Assembly (NCBI RefSeq): GCF_024399475.1
Contig: NZ_CP101620.1
Location: forward strand, 1,655,608 to 1,719,607
Direction: 5' to 3'
DNA length: 64,000 nt
From: Allocoprobacillus halotolerans
GTDB lineage: Bacteria > Bacillota_I > Bacilli_A > Erysipelotrichales > Coprobacillaceae
In this document: piece after piece, positions 41,114-52,347 of the stretch
Numbering within the stretch: the stretch's first letter is position 1
How the letters are laid out: each line of letters begins with the position of its first letter
Program-made: the position numbers and the translations under genes
Notes under the pieces: generated by a model
Databases searched by the model: none
What the model was told of the DNA's origin: nothing
The model's input: the letters and a program-made list of their open reading frames with translations, nothing else

Positions 41114-42111
41114 AAATTTTAGTCACAGGAGGGGCAGGCTATATTGGCAGCCATACAGTTGTAGAATTAATGCAGGAAGGTCATGAAGTTGTGATTGTTG
41201 ATAACTTTTATAATTCTAAACCAGAAGCATTGGATAATATTACCAAGATTACTGGAAAAAGACCGACTTTTTATGAAGTGGATTGCTTAGATGAAATGGC
41301 TATGGAAAAGGTTTTTCAGGAACATCATATTGATGGAGCTATTCATTTTGCTGGTTATAAAGCGGTTGGTGAATCCGTTCAAAAACCAATGGAATATTAT
41401 CAAAATAACTTGATGAGTACGCTAGTTTTATGTCAGTTATTAAGAAAATATAACTGTAAGAATTTGATTTTTTCATCAAGTGCAACAGTTTATGGAAATC
41501 CTCATACTGTTCCAATCAAAGAAGATTTCCCATTAGGACCAACAACAAATCCTTATGGTACAACAAAATTAATGATTGAAAATATTTTAAGAGATATTTA
41601 TATTTCTGATGATGAATGGAATATCGTCTTATTAAGATATTTTAATCCAATTGGTGCTCATGCCAGTGGATTGTTAGGTGAAGATCCTAATGGTATTCCT
41701 AACAATTTGGTGCCTTATATTTCAAAAGTTGCAGTTGGAGAACTTGAATGTTTAGGTGTCTTTGGAAATGATTATGATACACCTGATGGAACAGGAGTCA
41801 GAGATTATATTCATGTGGTTGACTTAGCCAAAGGGCATGTTAAAGCGTTGAAAAAATTAACTGGAGATCATGGTGTCTATACTTATAACTTAGGGACAGG
41901 ACATGGTTATAGTGTTTTGGACATTGTTAAAGCATATGAAAAAGCCAATGATGTGAAAGTTAATTATGAAATCAAGCCAAGACGTGCGGGTGATATTGCG
42001 ACTTGTTATGCTGATCCAACAAAAGCCAGAGAAGAACTTGGTTGGGTGGCTGAAAAAACATTGGAAGATATGTGTAAAGACGCATATCACTTTATCACAA
42101 AGAATCGTTAA
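41110..42111 (+). CDS. galE: UDP-glucose 4-epimerase
   Basis: 333-residue short-chain dehydrogenase-fold enzyme interconverting UDP-glucose and UDP-galactose with bound NAD. GGAGYIGSHTVVEL dinucleotide loop, catalytic SSSATVYG and YGTTK (Tyr-x-x-x-Lys), and RDYIHVVDLAKGH near the C-terminus. AAAGGAGG precedes the ATG. Supplies UDP-Gal for wall or capsule sugars. Frame intact. Confidence 0.95.
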   Translation: MKILVTGGAGYIGSHTVVELMQEGHEVVIVDNFYNSKPEALDNITKITGKRPTFYEVDCLDEMAMEKVFQEHHIDGAIHFAGYKAVGESVQKPMEYYQNNLMSTLVLCQLLRKYNCKNLIFSSSATVYGNPHTVPIKEDFPLGPTTNPYGTTKLMIENILRDIYISDDEWNIVLLRYFNPIGAHASGLLGEDPNGIPNNLVPYISKVAVGELECLGVFGNDYDTPDGTGVRDYIHVVDLAKGHVKALKKLTGDHGVYTYNLGTGHGYSVLDIVKAYEKANDVKVNYEIKPRRAGDIATCYADPTKAREELGWVAEKTLEDMCKDAYHFITKNR

Positions 42112-42135
42112 AAGTATCTTTCGGGATACTTTTTT
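42110..42135 (+). terminator. terminator of galE
   Basis: AAAAGTATC, TTTCG, GGATACTTTTTT; starts in the stop codon. Confidence 0.85.
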
Positions 42136-42171
42136 CATAACAAAAACTTCCCTGCATAAGTCAATAGGGAC

Positions 42172-42201
42172 TTGCAAAAAAGTCGGGGGGGGGTATATAA
42201 T
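42172..42201 (+). promoter_or_regulatory. promoter with a nine-G spacer tract before the ABC operon
   Basis: TTGCAA (42172-42177) and TATAAT (42196-42201) with an 18-base spacer that holds nine consecutive G (42185-42193). Long G tracts are exceptional in DNA this AT-rich. A change of one G would alter the spacer to 17 or 19 and so promoter strength; candidate phase-variable switch. Confidence 0.6.
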
Positions 42202-42218
42202 AGAAGTGAGGAGGATAT

Positions 42219-43052
42219 ATGATGAATGAAAATGTCATTGAAGTCAAAAAGCTATCTAAACAATTTGCCACAACGATTGCTTTAGAGAACTGTGATTTGA
42301 TGATAAAAAAAGGAGAAATTTTTGGCTTTTTAGGGCCCTCGGGAGCTGGTAAGACAACGACAATTAAATTGTTGACGGGGCAATTAAAAAATGATAGTGG
42401 CGATATTTTGGTTTTGGGTGAAAATCCTTTTTCATCGAAGATGAAACAAAAGATTGGAATTATGAGTGATAACAGTGGATTATATGAGAAGATGAGTGTT
42501 TATGATAATTTGTTGTTGTTTACAAAAATCTATGATATTGATAAAAGTTGTATTGAAAAAGTTTTAGCAGAAGTTGATTTGTTGGATGTTAAAAATCAGC
42601 AGGTCAGTCAATTATCAAAAGGAATGAAACAAAGATTAATTTTTGCAAGAACAATTATTCATTCACCATCACTTTTGTTTTTGGATGAACCCACAGCAAA
42701 CCTTGATCCTTCAACAGCTCAAGAAGTCAGAGAGATTATAAAAAAATTAAATGCAAAGGGAACAACCGTCTTTTTAACAACACACAATATGGAAGAAGCA
42801 GATGAAATGTGTCATCGTGTTGCTTTCTTGAATCATGGACATATTATTGAAAGTGGCGAACCAGAGGCTTTGAAGTTAAAGTATTCAAAACAATTGATTC
42901 GTATAAAAACGGATAAAAAAGATTATACGATTCCTTTAGATAAGCCCCTTTTAAAACAGGAATTAGAACAGATGAATGAATTATTAATGATTCATTCTAT
43001 TGAACCAAGTTTAAAAGAAGTCTTTTTAACACTTACAAAGGAGGAATCATAA
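42219..43052 (+). CDS. ABC transporter ATP-binding protein
   Basis: 277 residues. Walker A GPSGAGKTTTIKLL, signature LSKGMKQRL (variant LSxGM common in ABC-2 exporters), Walker B LLFLDEPTANLDP, switch His in LTTHNME. GGAGG before ATG 42219 or 42222. Its stop overlaps the permease start. Likely drives export of a drug, lipid or polysaccharide. Transcribed from the promoter with the G tract. Confidence 0.93.
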   Translation: MMNENVIEVKKLSKQFATTIALENCDLMIKKGEIFGFLGPSGAGKTTTIKLLTGQLKNDSGDILVLGENPFSSKMKQKIGIMSDNSGLYEKMSVYDNLLLFTKIYDIDKSCIEKVLAEVDLLDVKNQQVSQLSKGMKQRLIFARTIIHSPSLLFLDEPTANLDPSTAQEVREIIKKLNAKGTTVFLTTHNMEEADEMCHRVAFLNHGHIIESGEPEALKLKYSKQLIRIKTDKKDYTIPLDKPLLKQELEQMNELLMIHSIEPSLKEVFLTLTKEES

Positions 43053-43813
43053 TGAATATACGTATTTGTAAAGCTTTATTTATGAAAGATTTAAAGAATT
43101 GTTTTGTGAATAAAAATGTCTTTTTGATGTTAGCTTTACCAGTCTTATTTGGTGCGATGTATAATTTTTTATTGAGTGATATATTAGAAGGAGCGACTGG
43201 TAGTTTTGTTATTGTGCTTTGTATTGTCATGACAATATCAATTGTACCTTTGAATGTTCTAGCTAATATGGTTGCTGAAGAAAAAGAAAAACATACATTA
43301 CGCTCATTAATGCTTGCAAATGTCAGTGCGACAGATTTTTTAGTAAGTAAAGCAATGGTTGCTTTAGGATTAATGTTAATTGATGGTATACTTATTTTTC
43401 TTGTCTGTGGACAACCTTTAGGGCAATTAGGATATTTTATATTATTTTTTGTCCTTTCATCTTTAGGTGTTCTTTTCTTTGGCGCTTTAGTTGGTTTATT
43501 GGCTAAAGATCAAATGAGTGCTGGGACATTAAGTTCACCATTAATGATTTTCTTAATGTTACCACCAATGTTTAGTCAGTTTAATGAAGTGATTGGAAAA
43601 GTGGCATTATTGTTTCCTACTACATCTTTTCAAACATTATATTTACAATTATCTCAAACATCGTTTTGGAATCAAGATGTATTTATTGCGATGGTTGTTT
43701 GTTTGATTTGGGTTATTGTTGGAATTATTGCTTTTATTTACGGTTATCGAAAAAAGGATTGGATGATTAGAGAAATCTTGAGGGTTTTTCTTTTTTTCAT
43801 TTTGATAAGATGA
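43052..43813 (+). CDS. ABC-2 type permease
   Basis: About 250 residues with six membrane helices (for example FLMLALPVLFGAMYN, TGSFVIVLCIVMTISIVPLNVL). ANMVAEEKEKHTLRSLMLANVS is the conserved cytosolic loop of ABC-2 permeases. The C-terminal IREILRVFLFFILIR looks artificial: adding one A at the A6 run near 43751 would end the protein at a TAG about 43770, before a hairpin and T run. Partner of the ATPase just upstream. Confidence 0.85.
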   Translation: MNIRICKALFMKDLKNCFVNKNVFLMLALPVLFGAMYNFLLSDILEGATGSFVIVLCIVMTISIVPLNVLANMVAEEKEKHTLRSLMLANVSATDFLVSKAMVALGLMLIDGILIFLVCGQPLGQLGYFILFFVLSSLGVLFFGALVGLLAKDQMSAGTLSSPLMIFLMLPPMFSQFNEVIGKVALLFPTTSFQTLYLQLSQTSFWNQDVFIAMVVCLIWVIVGIIAFIYGYRKKDWMIREILRVFLFFILIR

Positions 43814-43839
43814 TAGAATAAAAGTAAGAAGGTGATAGG

Positions 43840-44109
43840 ATGGTTAGAAAACATATTATTTTTAAAGGACACGTTCAAGGTGTTGGCTTTCGTATTACAT
43901 TTTATCAACAGGCAACACGTCTTCATTTAACAGGCTGGGTCAGAAATTTAAGTAACGGTGATGTTGAAGCTTGTGTGCAAGGGGAATGGTCTTTGATTCA
44001 ACAGGCTATTATGCATATGCAAAGTATTCGCTATATTCGTATTGATCATTATGATATAGAAGATTTAGCTGTTTTAGAAAACGAAAAGAGTTTTGAAATG
44101 AAATATTGA
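43840..44109 (+). CDS. acylphosphatase
   Basis: 89 residues. KGHVQGVGFRITFYQQA contains the catalytic Arg, and GWVRNLSNGDVEACVQG the catalytic Asn; full family length. Hydrolyses acyl-phosphates such as 1,3-bisphosphoglycerate. GAAGGTGAT before the ATG. Confidence 0.93.
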   Translation: MVRKHIIFKGHVQGVGFRITFYQQATRLHLTGWVRNLSNGDVEACVQGEWSLIQQAIMHMQSIRYIRIDHYDIEDLAVLENEKSFEMKY

Positions 44110-44230
44110 TACTCATTTTGCTGGTTGAAAATGAGAAAATAATTTTCCGTCAAATTATCAGTTTTACTCTTTTATTTTGTCTATAAATAAGCTATAATGT
44201 TTCTAGATAATAAAATCAAATCATCGAGAT

Positions 44231-44271
44231 AAAATCAAAAAGTATTGATAAAATCAATGCTTTTTGATTTT
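44231..44271 (+). other. 18-bp hairpin in the nrdDG leader
   Basis: AAAATCAAAAAGTATTGAT faces ATCAATGCTTTTTGATTTT with a three-base loop and one G-T pair. It lies between TATAAT (44193-44198) and the nrdD start, with a weak T-rich tail. It may be a terminator/attenuator. No NrdR box of the usual form was found. Confidence 0.55.
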
Positions 44272-44375
44272 GTTTGTGAGATTTTTAAAAACTAGGGAGT
44301 GATGGTGTATATTCCTTTTCTTTAGATGATGAATATGATACACTAACTATTACAATAACAAGGAGGAAGGGTTTT

Positions 44376-46556
44376 ATGAAGATTATTAAACGTAATGGAG
44401 CTGAAGTGATATTTGACCAATCGAAGATTACAGCTGCTATTGAAAAAGCGAATAATGAGGTTGTCAGCAAGGATAGATTATCAGATGAAGATATTGATAA
44501 TATTACAAACAATGTGAAATATCAATGTGAAAAAATGAAACGAGCATTGAATGTTGAAGAAATTCAAAATCTTGTTGAAAATGAAATTATGAAATTAAAT
44601 GCTTTTGCGGTAGCGAGAAAATATATTACATATCGTTATATGCGTGCATTGGTGCGTAAATCTAATACGACAGATGAACAGATTTTAAGTTTGATTGAAT
44701 GTGCTAATGAAGAAGTGAAACAAGAAAATTCAAATAAAAATCCAACTGTTAATAGTGTTCAACGTGATTATATGGCAGGAGAAGTGAGTAAGGATATTAC
44801 GAAACGTTTATTGTTGCCAGGACATATTGTTAAAGCTCATGAAGAGGGGATTATTCATTTCCATGATTCAGATTATTTTGCACAACATATGCATAATTGC
44901 TGTTTAGTCAATCTTGAAGATATGTTACAAAATGGAACAGTCATCAGTGAAACAATGATTGAAAGACCAAAGAGTTTTTCAACAGCTTGTAATATTGCGA
45001 CACAAATTATTGCGCAAGTAGCCAGCTCACAATATGGAGGACAAAGTATCAGCTTATCTCATCTTGCTCCTTTTGTTGATGTCAGTCGTCAAAAATTTAG
45101 AAAAGAAGTACGTGAAGAATTTGAACAGGAAAATATTCCAGTGACAGAAGAACAGATTAATGAATTGGCTGAATATCGTGTGCGTAAAGAAATTAATCGT
45201 GGTGTTCAAATGATTCAATATCAGGTCATTACTTTAATGACAACAAATGGCCAGGCACCATTTGTGACAGTCTTTATGTATTTAAATGAAGTGCCTGATG
45301 GACAAGTGAAAGATGATTTGGCTTTAATTATTGAAGAAACATTAAATCAAAGAATTTTAGGTGTGAAAAATGAAAATGGTGTGTATGTCACACCAGCTTT
45401 CCCTAAATTAATTTATGTTTTAGAGGAAGATAATATTAGTGAAGATAGTCGTTATTGGTATTTAACAGAATTAGCTGCAAAATGTACAGCTAAACGAATG
45501 GTTCCTGATTATATTTCTGAAAAGAAAATGTTGGAATTAAAAGTGGATAAAAACAATGAAGGACATTGTTATACATGTATGGGATGTCGTAGTTTCTTAA
45601 CACCATATGTTGATCCAAAAACAAATCAACCTAAGTATTATGGACGTTTTAATCAAGGGGTTGTCACTATTAATCTTGTGGATGTGGCTTGTTCATCACA
45701 AGGTGATATGAAAGAATTCTGGCGTATTATGGATGAAAGATTGGCTTTATGTAAAGAAGCTTTAATGTGTCGTCATAATCGCTTAAAAGGAACAGTCAGT
45801 GATGTGGCACCAATTTTATGGCAATATGGAGCTCTTGCGAGACTTCAAAAAGGAGAAACACTTGATCAATTGCTTTATGGTGGTTATTCAACAATTTCAC
45901 TTGGTTATGCAGGACTTTGTGAATGTGTGAAATATATGACAGGAAAATCACATACTGATCCTGAGGCTACACCGTTTGCCTTAGAAGTGATGCAACATTT
46001 AAATGATGCTTGTGCTTTATGGAAAGCTCAAGAAAATATTGATTTTAGTTTATATGGTACCCCAATTGAATCAACAACATATAAATTTGCAAAATGTTTA
46101 CAAAAACGTTTTGGAAAGATTCCTGGTGTGACTGATAAAAACTATATTACAAACAGTTATCATGTCAATGTGACTGAAGAAATTGATGCTTTTACAAAAT
46201 TAACATTTGAATCACAATTCCAAAAATTATCACCAGGAGGAGCTATCAGCTATGTTGAAGTTCCTAATATGCAAGATAATATTGAAGCTGTTTTAGCGGT
46301 AATGAAACATATTTATGAACATATTATGTATGCAGAATTAAATACAAAGAGTGATTATTGTATGGAATGTGGCTATGATGGAGAAATTCAAATCAAAGAA
46401 GATAAAGATGGAAAATTGATTTGGGTATGTCCAAATTGTGGCAATACAAATCAGGATAAAATGAGCGTAGCCAGACGTACATGTGGATATATTGGAACAC
46501 AGTTCTGGAATCAGGGACGTACACAAGAAATTAAGGAACGTGTCTTACACTTATAA
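44376..46556 (+). CDS. nrdD: anaerobic ribonucleoside-triphosphate reductase
   Basis: Class III ribonucleotide reductase, 726 residues, makes dNTPs without oxygen. N-terminal ATP-cone (IIKRNGAEVIFDQSKITAAIEKA), core with HDSDYFAQHMHNCCLV, zinc cysteines CMECGYDG and CPNCG, and the C-terminal glycyl-radical motif RRTCGYIGTQFW. Strong AGGAGGAAGGG site. Indicates anaerobic life. Followed 2 bases later by nrdG. Confidence 0.97.
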   Translation: MKIIKRNGAEVIFDQSKITAAIEKANNEVVSKDRLSDEDIDNITNNVKYQCEKMKRALNVEEIQNLVENEIMKLNAFAVARKYITYRYMRALVRKSNTTDEQILSLIECANEEVKQENSNKNPTVNSVQRDYMAGEVSKDITKRLLLPGHIVKAHEEGIIHFHDSDYFAQHMHNCCLVNLEDMLQNGTVISETMIERPKSFSTACNIATQIIAQVASSQYGGQSISLSHLAPFVDVSRQKFRKEVREEFEQENIPVTEEQINELAEYRVRKEINRGVQMIQYQVITLMTTNGQAPFVTVFMYLNEVPDGQVKDDLALIIEETLNQRILGVKNENGVYVTPAFPKLIYVLEEDNISEDSRYWYLTELAAKCTAKRMVPDYISEKKMLELKVDKNNEGHCYTCMGCRSFLTPYVDPKTNQPKYYGRFNQGVVTINLVDVACSSQGDMKEFWRIMDERLALCKEALMCRHNRLKGTVSDVAPILWQYGALARLQKGETLDQLLYGGYSTISLGYAGLCECVKYMTGKSHTDPEATPFALEVMQHLNDACALWKAQENIDFSLYGTPIESTTYKFAKCLQKRFGKIPGVTDKNYITNSYHVNVTEEIDAFTKLTFESQFQKLSPGGAISYVEVPNMQDNIEAVLAVMKHIYEHIMYAELNTKSDYCMECGYDGEIQIKEDKDGKLIWVCPNCGNTNQDKMSVARRTCGYIGTQFWNQGRTQEIKERVLHL

Positions 46557-46558
46557 AA

Positions 46559-47080
46559 ATGAAGTATGCAACTATTAAAACTGTTGATATAGCCAATGGA
46601 ACAGGAGTGCGTGTGTCACTCTTTGTTTCTGGCTGTACCCATCGTTGTCCTGATTGTTTTAATGAAATTGCATGGGATTTTCAATATGGTCAAGATTTCA
46701 CGCAAGAAACGATAGATTTTATTTTAAAGGCACTTTCACCAGAACATATTGCTGGATTAACTCTTTTAGGTGGGGAACCAATGGAATTAGTCAATCAAGA
46801 AGGTTTGTTGCCTTTATTAAGACAAGTGCGCAATACTTATCCTGATAAAAATATCTGGTGTTATACAGGTTATTTGTATGAAGATTTGTTACCTGGTGGT
46901 AGAGCTTATGGTGAAAATACAGACGAGATTTTAAGCTATATTGATATATTGGTGGATGGTCCTTTTATTGTCAGTCAAAAGAATATTCGTTTAAAATTCA
47001 GGGGATCTGAAAATCAAAGAATTATTGATATAAAGCGAACAAATCAAGCTTGTCAAGTTGTTTTGTGGGATGAAAAGTGA
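46559..47080 (+). CDS. nrdG: anaerobic ribonucleotide reductase activating protein
   Basis: Radical-SAM activase, 173 residues, which generates the glycyl radical on NrdD. Iron-sulfur motif CTHRCPDCFN (CxxxCxxC) near residue 26 and LTLLGGEPM for SAM binding. No clear ribosome binding site of its own; the 2-base gap points to translational coupling with nrdD. Confidence 0.96.
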   Translation: MKYATIKTVDIANGTGVRVSLFVSGCTHRCPDCFNEIAWDFQYGQDFTQETIDFILKALSPEHIAGLTLLGGEPMELVNQEGLLPLLRQVRNTYPDKNIWCYTGYLYEDLLPGGRAYGENTDEILSYIDILVDGPFIVSQKNIRLKFRGSENQRIIDIKRTNQACQVVLWDEK

Positions 47081-47101
47081 TTAAAAAAATCACTTTTTTT
47101 G
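47073..47101 (+). terminator. terminator of nrdDG
   Basis: AAAAGTGATT, AAAAA, AATCACTTTTTTT; covers the stop codon. Confidence 0.87.
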
Positions 47102-47209
47102 TGTGAAAAATAAAAAATAAGATGATAAAAAATAAAAAAATCCTAAAATAAGTAGATATTTTTATGGAAATTATATATAATGTTAAATGCAGTGGAAGGA
47201 GGATTTTCA

Positions 47210-47824
47210 ATGAAGGAAGGCATTAGAAGAGAGTATAAAAAGCAATATGATGCTTCAACAAAAAGAATTGATGTTGTCGATGTGCCAGAATTTAATTTTC
47301 TGATGGTTGATGGAATCGGAAATCCCAATGTGGAAGAGTTTAAATTAAAAGCTGAGGCTTTACATATATTATCTAAAGCAATTAAAGATTATTTTAAAGA
47401 AAAGATGGATTTATTATATTTAATTTCTCCATTAGAAGGCTTATGGGATACATATGATAATAGCCAATTTGATGTCACAAGAAAGAAAATGATTAAATTT
47501 ACTTTGATGGTTGCACAACCAAAAGTCCTTGATGAACAGACTTTTGAAATGATTAAAGAAAATGTGGCTTTAAAAAAGGATAATCCATATCTTGTTGATG
47601 TGTATTTAAAGAAGTTTACAGAAGGACGTTGTGTACAAATGTTACATAAAGGGGCTTACAACACAGAAATTAATACAACCAAACAAATTATGGAATATAT
47701 TACAATTCAAGGGATGAAATTAAGTGGATTCCATCATGAGATTTATTTAAATGATCCAGAAAAGAATCCTGTTGATAAACTCAAAACAATTGTAAGATAT
47801 GCTATTGAGGAAGAGGGGGTATAA
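47210..47824 (+). CDS. GyrI-like small-molecule-binding domain protein
   Basis: 204 residues. FNFLMVDGIGNPN near the N-terminus and YLISPLEGLWDTYDNSQFD, then HHEIYLNDPEKNPVDKLKTIVRY at the C-terminus are features of stand-alone GyrI-like/SOUL-type proteins. They are ligand binders, sometimes drug hydrolases. ATG 47210 has AAGGAGG eight bases upstream. Confidence 0.85.
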   Translation: MKEGIRREYKKQYDASTKRIDVVDVPEFNFLMVDGIGNPNVEEFKLKAEALHILSKAIKDYFKEKMDLLYLISPLEGLWDTYDNSQFDVTRKKMIKFTLMVAQPKVLDEQTFEMIKENVALKKDNPYLVDVYLKKFTEGRCVQMLHKGAYNTEINTTKQIMEYITIQGMKLSGFHHEIYLNDPEKNPVDKLKTIVRYAIEEEGV

Positions 47825-47836
47825 CCCCTCTTTTTA
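47813..47836 (+). terminator. terminator of the GyrI-like gene
   Basis: GAGGGGGT, ATA, ACCCCTCTTTTT; in the 3' end of the gene. Confidence 0.85.
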
Positions 47837-47850
47837 AAAAGGAGGAAAAT

Positions 47851-48608
47851 ATGTTATTTGTATCATGGAATGTGAATGGTTTAAGAGCTTGTTTAAATAA
47901 AGGATTTCAAGATTTTTTCTTAGCTGTTGATGCAGATATTTTTGCAATTCAAGAAACAAAATTACAAAAGCAACAATTAGATTTACAATTTGATGGTTAT
48001 ATTTCGTACTATAATGATGCAGTGAAAAAAGGATATAGTGGAACAGCTATTTATACAAAAAAGAACCTTTGTCTGTAACCTATGGTTTAGGCAAAGAAGA
48101 ACATGATCAGGAAGGTCGTGTCATTACATTAGAATATGAAAACTATTATTTTGTGACAGTCTATACACCTAATTCTAAAAGAGGATTAGAACGTTTAGAC
48201 TATCGTCAAGTTTGGGAAGATGTTTTTAGAGAATATGTGAATCGTTTGAAACAGAAAAAATCAGTTGTGATTTGTGGAGATTTGAATGTAGCGCACAATG
48301 AAATTGATTTAAAAAATGATAAAACGAATCATAAAAATGCTGGTTTTACAGATGAAGAAAGACAAAAGTTTACAGAATTGTTGGAGAGTGGTTTTATTGA
48401 TACATTCCGTCATCAATATCCAACAGTAGAAAAGTATTCTTGGTGGTCATATATGTTTAAAGCGAGAGAGAAAAATGCTGGCTGGCGTATTGATTATTTT
48501 GTTGTGTCTGAGGATTTAGAAAAACAGATTCAAGATGCTTATATTTATAATGATGTTTTTGGATCTGATCATTGTCCTGTTGGGGTTGAATTGGAGGGAT
48601 TGAAATGA
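47851..48608 (+). CDS. xth: exodeoxyribonuclease III, frameshifted
   Basis: AP endonuclease/3' exonuclease for base-excision repair, about 252 residues. [18 protein letters not shown] with the catalytic Glu, [23 protein letters not shown] and GSDHCPVG complete the metal site. The frame breaks at the A6 run 48057-48062; one more A gives [20 protein letters not shown] before ATG 47851. Confidence 0.93.
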
Positions 48609-49144
48609 AATTAATGATTGTTTCAGATATTCATGGTTCTTATGATGATTTTAAAAGAGTGATGGATATTTATGAAGAGGAACAGGTTGATAAATTGATT
48701 TTACTAGGAGACTTGCTTTATCATGGTCCTAGAAATCCATTGCCTGAAGGTTATCAACCTAAAAAAGTTATTCAATTGCTTAATCAGTATAAAGATAAGA
48801 TTATAGCGGTGAGAGGAAATTGTGATGCAGAAGTAGATCAGATGGTTTTAGAATTTCCAATGCGAAGTGACTATATTGAAATGTATATTGATCAACATCG
48901 TTTCTTTTTGACACATGGACATTTATATGATGAGACACATTTACCGATGTTACAACAAGGTGATGTTTTTATGTATGGTCATTTCCATAAACCTGCATTA
49001 AAGAAAGAAAATGGGATTATTTTCTTTAATCCTTCATCTATTTCATTACCAAAAGCCGGAGAAAAAAGTTTTGGGATTTATGAAAATGGCGAGTTAAAGA
49101 TTGTTTCTTTGGGTAAAAAGTGTCTTCAAAGTATGAAAATATAG
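48605..49144 (+). CDS. phosphodiesterase, YfcE/MJ0936 family
   Basis: 179-residue calcineurin-like metallophosphoesterase: [32 protein letters not shown] and YGHFHKP are all five metal-binding motifs. ATGA overlap with the exonuclease gene. Acts on phosphodiesters; natural substrate unknown. Confidence 0.93.
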   Translation: MKLMIVSDIHGSYDDFKRVMDIYEEEQVDKLILLGDLLYHGPRNPLPEGYQPKKVIQLLNQYKDKIIAVRGNCDAEVDQMVLEFPMRSDYIEMYIDQHRFFLTHGHLYDETHLPMLQQGDVFMYGHFHKPALKKENGIIFFNPSSISLPKAGEKSFGIYENGELKIVSLGKKCLQSMKI

Positions 49145-49211
49145 AAAAATAATAAAAAAACCGTGAAATTAAATTAAAAGTATGGTATTTTTATATTGGT
49201 GAGGTGAGTTT

Positions 49212-49920
49212 ATGGCAAAGTACAGAGATATTGCTGATGATATTCGTCAGAAAATTAAAAATCAAGAATATACTTTTGGTCAAAAGCTTCCTTATGAGTA
49301 TGTTTTATGCATGAGCTATCATTGTAATAAAGAAACAATGAAAAAAGCTTTAGATATATTAGTCAAAGAAGGATTGATTATTCGTCGACGGGGCAGGAAC
49401 TTTTGTGAAGGATTTTGATCCATTAATGGAAAGAGCTGTGAATAAATCAGCAAGAGGTTTAACAGCCCAATATCAAGGCATCAAAGAAGTGACAAGTGAT
49501 GTTTTAGAATTTGAAGTTGTTCCCGCTGATGAATTATTATCAGAGAAATTACAGATTGATGTTGGAGACTTTGTCTATCATATTATACGTTTACGTTTTT
49601 TAGATAAAATTCCTCATCTTATAGATATTACCTATATTCCTATTAGTGTCATTCCTAATTTGAAATTACAACATTTAAAAGGCTCAATCTATGGCTATAT
49701 TGAAAATGTCTTGAAATTAAAGATTCAAAGTTGCCATTTAACAATTCATGCAGCTTTATCCACACCTTTAGAACAACAATATCTTGGTTTAAAGGAAAAT
49801 GAACCCTATATTCAAGAAGAACAAATCTCTTTTTTAAGCAATGGTTCGATTTTTGAATATACTTTATCAAGACAACACTATGCCCATTTTGAATTTCAAA
49901 CAGTGATTGTTCAACAATAA
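49212..49920 (+). CDS. GntR family regulator with UTRA domain, frameshifted
   Basis: Winged helix (YRDIADDIRQKIKNQEYTFGQ, then KALDILVKEGLIIRR) with a UTRA ligand domain (SVIPNLKLQHLKGSIYGYIE, EEQISFLSNGSIFEYTLSRQHY). The frame shifts at the G4 run about 49389-49392; the expected join RRRGAGTFVKDF needs two added bases or one removed. Likely a sugar-phosphate responsive repressor; its targets are not apparent. GTGAGG precedes ATG 49212. Confidence 0.85.
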
Positions 49921-49922
49921 TG

Positions 49923-49949
49923 CGTTATCATGCTTTTGATAACGTTTTT
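49923..49949 (+). terminator. terminator of the GntR gene
   Basis: CGTTATCA, TGCTTT, TGATAACGTTTTT. Confidence 0.85.
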
Positions 49950-50007
49950 CTTTGCAAAAAAATATCTTTCATGTATAATAGAGTGGACTTGTCAAAAAGG
50001 AGAATGA

Positions 50008-51602
<1,595 letters not shown>

Positions 51603-51610
<8 letters not shown>

Positions 51611-51639
51611 GAGTGATTCTTAGCCTTTTGTGCTATAAT
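51603..51639 (+). terminator. terminator of the ABC-F gene, with -10 of the next gene
   Basis: AAGGTTAAGA, GTGAT, TCTTAGCCTTTT; then TGCTATAATG, whose TATAAT (51634-51639) suits the YbjQ-type gene at 51662. Confidence 0.65.
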
Positions 51640-51661
51640 GGAAGAAAGGAAGGTGGCTTAT

Positions 51662-51919
51662 ATGATTACATCAACATTATCTTCTTATCCAGGTAAGAAA
51701 GTTGTTAAAGATTTGGGTATTGTTTTTGCATATGATGATGCAATTCGTCCCACACGATTTGCAATGAATATGGAAGTGTATTTGAATCATGCTTTAAAAC
51801 GTTTAGGTGAAAAAGCAAAGGAAAAAGGCGCCAATGCAGTTTTGGGTGTTTGTTTTGATTTAAGAGATTCAATGAAACCTATGGTCATGGGTACGGCAGT
51901 TATTTTAGAAGATGAATAA
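51662..51919 (+). CDS. YbjQ family (UPF0145/DUF74) protein
   Basis: 85 residues. MITSTLSSYPGKKVVKDLGIV and KAKEKGANAVLGVCFDLRDS fit the YbjQ/heavy-metal-binding-like family. AAGGTGG precedes ATG 51662. Small pentameric proteins of unknown role. Confidence 0.75.
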   Translation: MITSTLSSYPGKKVVKDLGIVFAYDDAIRPTRFAMNMEVYLNHALKRLGEKAKEKGANAVLGVCFDLRDSMKPMVMGTAVILEDE

Positions 51920-51924
51920 AATAT

Positions 51925-52138
51925 TTATTCAATTGGAATCCAGATATTATGCCAGTTAAAGTATTCGTCTTCTGGTTTACTCATAGCAACAATTTGTGTG
52001 ATCATATCACCAGCTAAGTTGAGGTTGTTCTTGTTGATTAATAATTTCATCAATATCTGTTAAATTCTCTTTTTGTAAGATTTGAACTATTTCATCATGA
52101 ATTAACTTATCATAATAACAGATGATTTCAGCAGTCAT
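51925..52138 (-). CDS. small unrecognised protein, frameshifted
   Basis: Reading MTAEIICYYDKLIHDEIVQI from ATG 52138, the frame breaks near 52030-52050 and continues NLNLAGDMITQIVAMSKPED to a stop at 51925. About 70 residues after repair, no clear ribosome binding site. I do not recognise a family. Confidence 0.45.
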
Positions 52139-52347
52139 TTCCAAGATTCTTACTCATTTTCCACTTGTATAATACATAGAAAAACTAAGCTTTCAAATAA
52201 TTTGAGAGTTTTGATTCTATTTGATAAAAAAAGAACAGGAGTATGAATCTTGTTCTCTTTTCAGTTATTCTAAAATATGTTTTTCTAAGTTTAAGATAAA
52301 TTCTAATGTATATAATGGATAATAGTGAATTTGATGAGAGTTTTCTC

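Noticed and set aside
44110-44375. NrdR boxes or a B12 riboswitch before nrdD
   Set aside because: No ACA-TATAT-TGT type box pair and no B12-box sequence was found.
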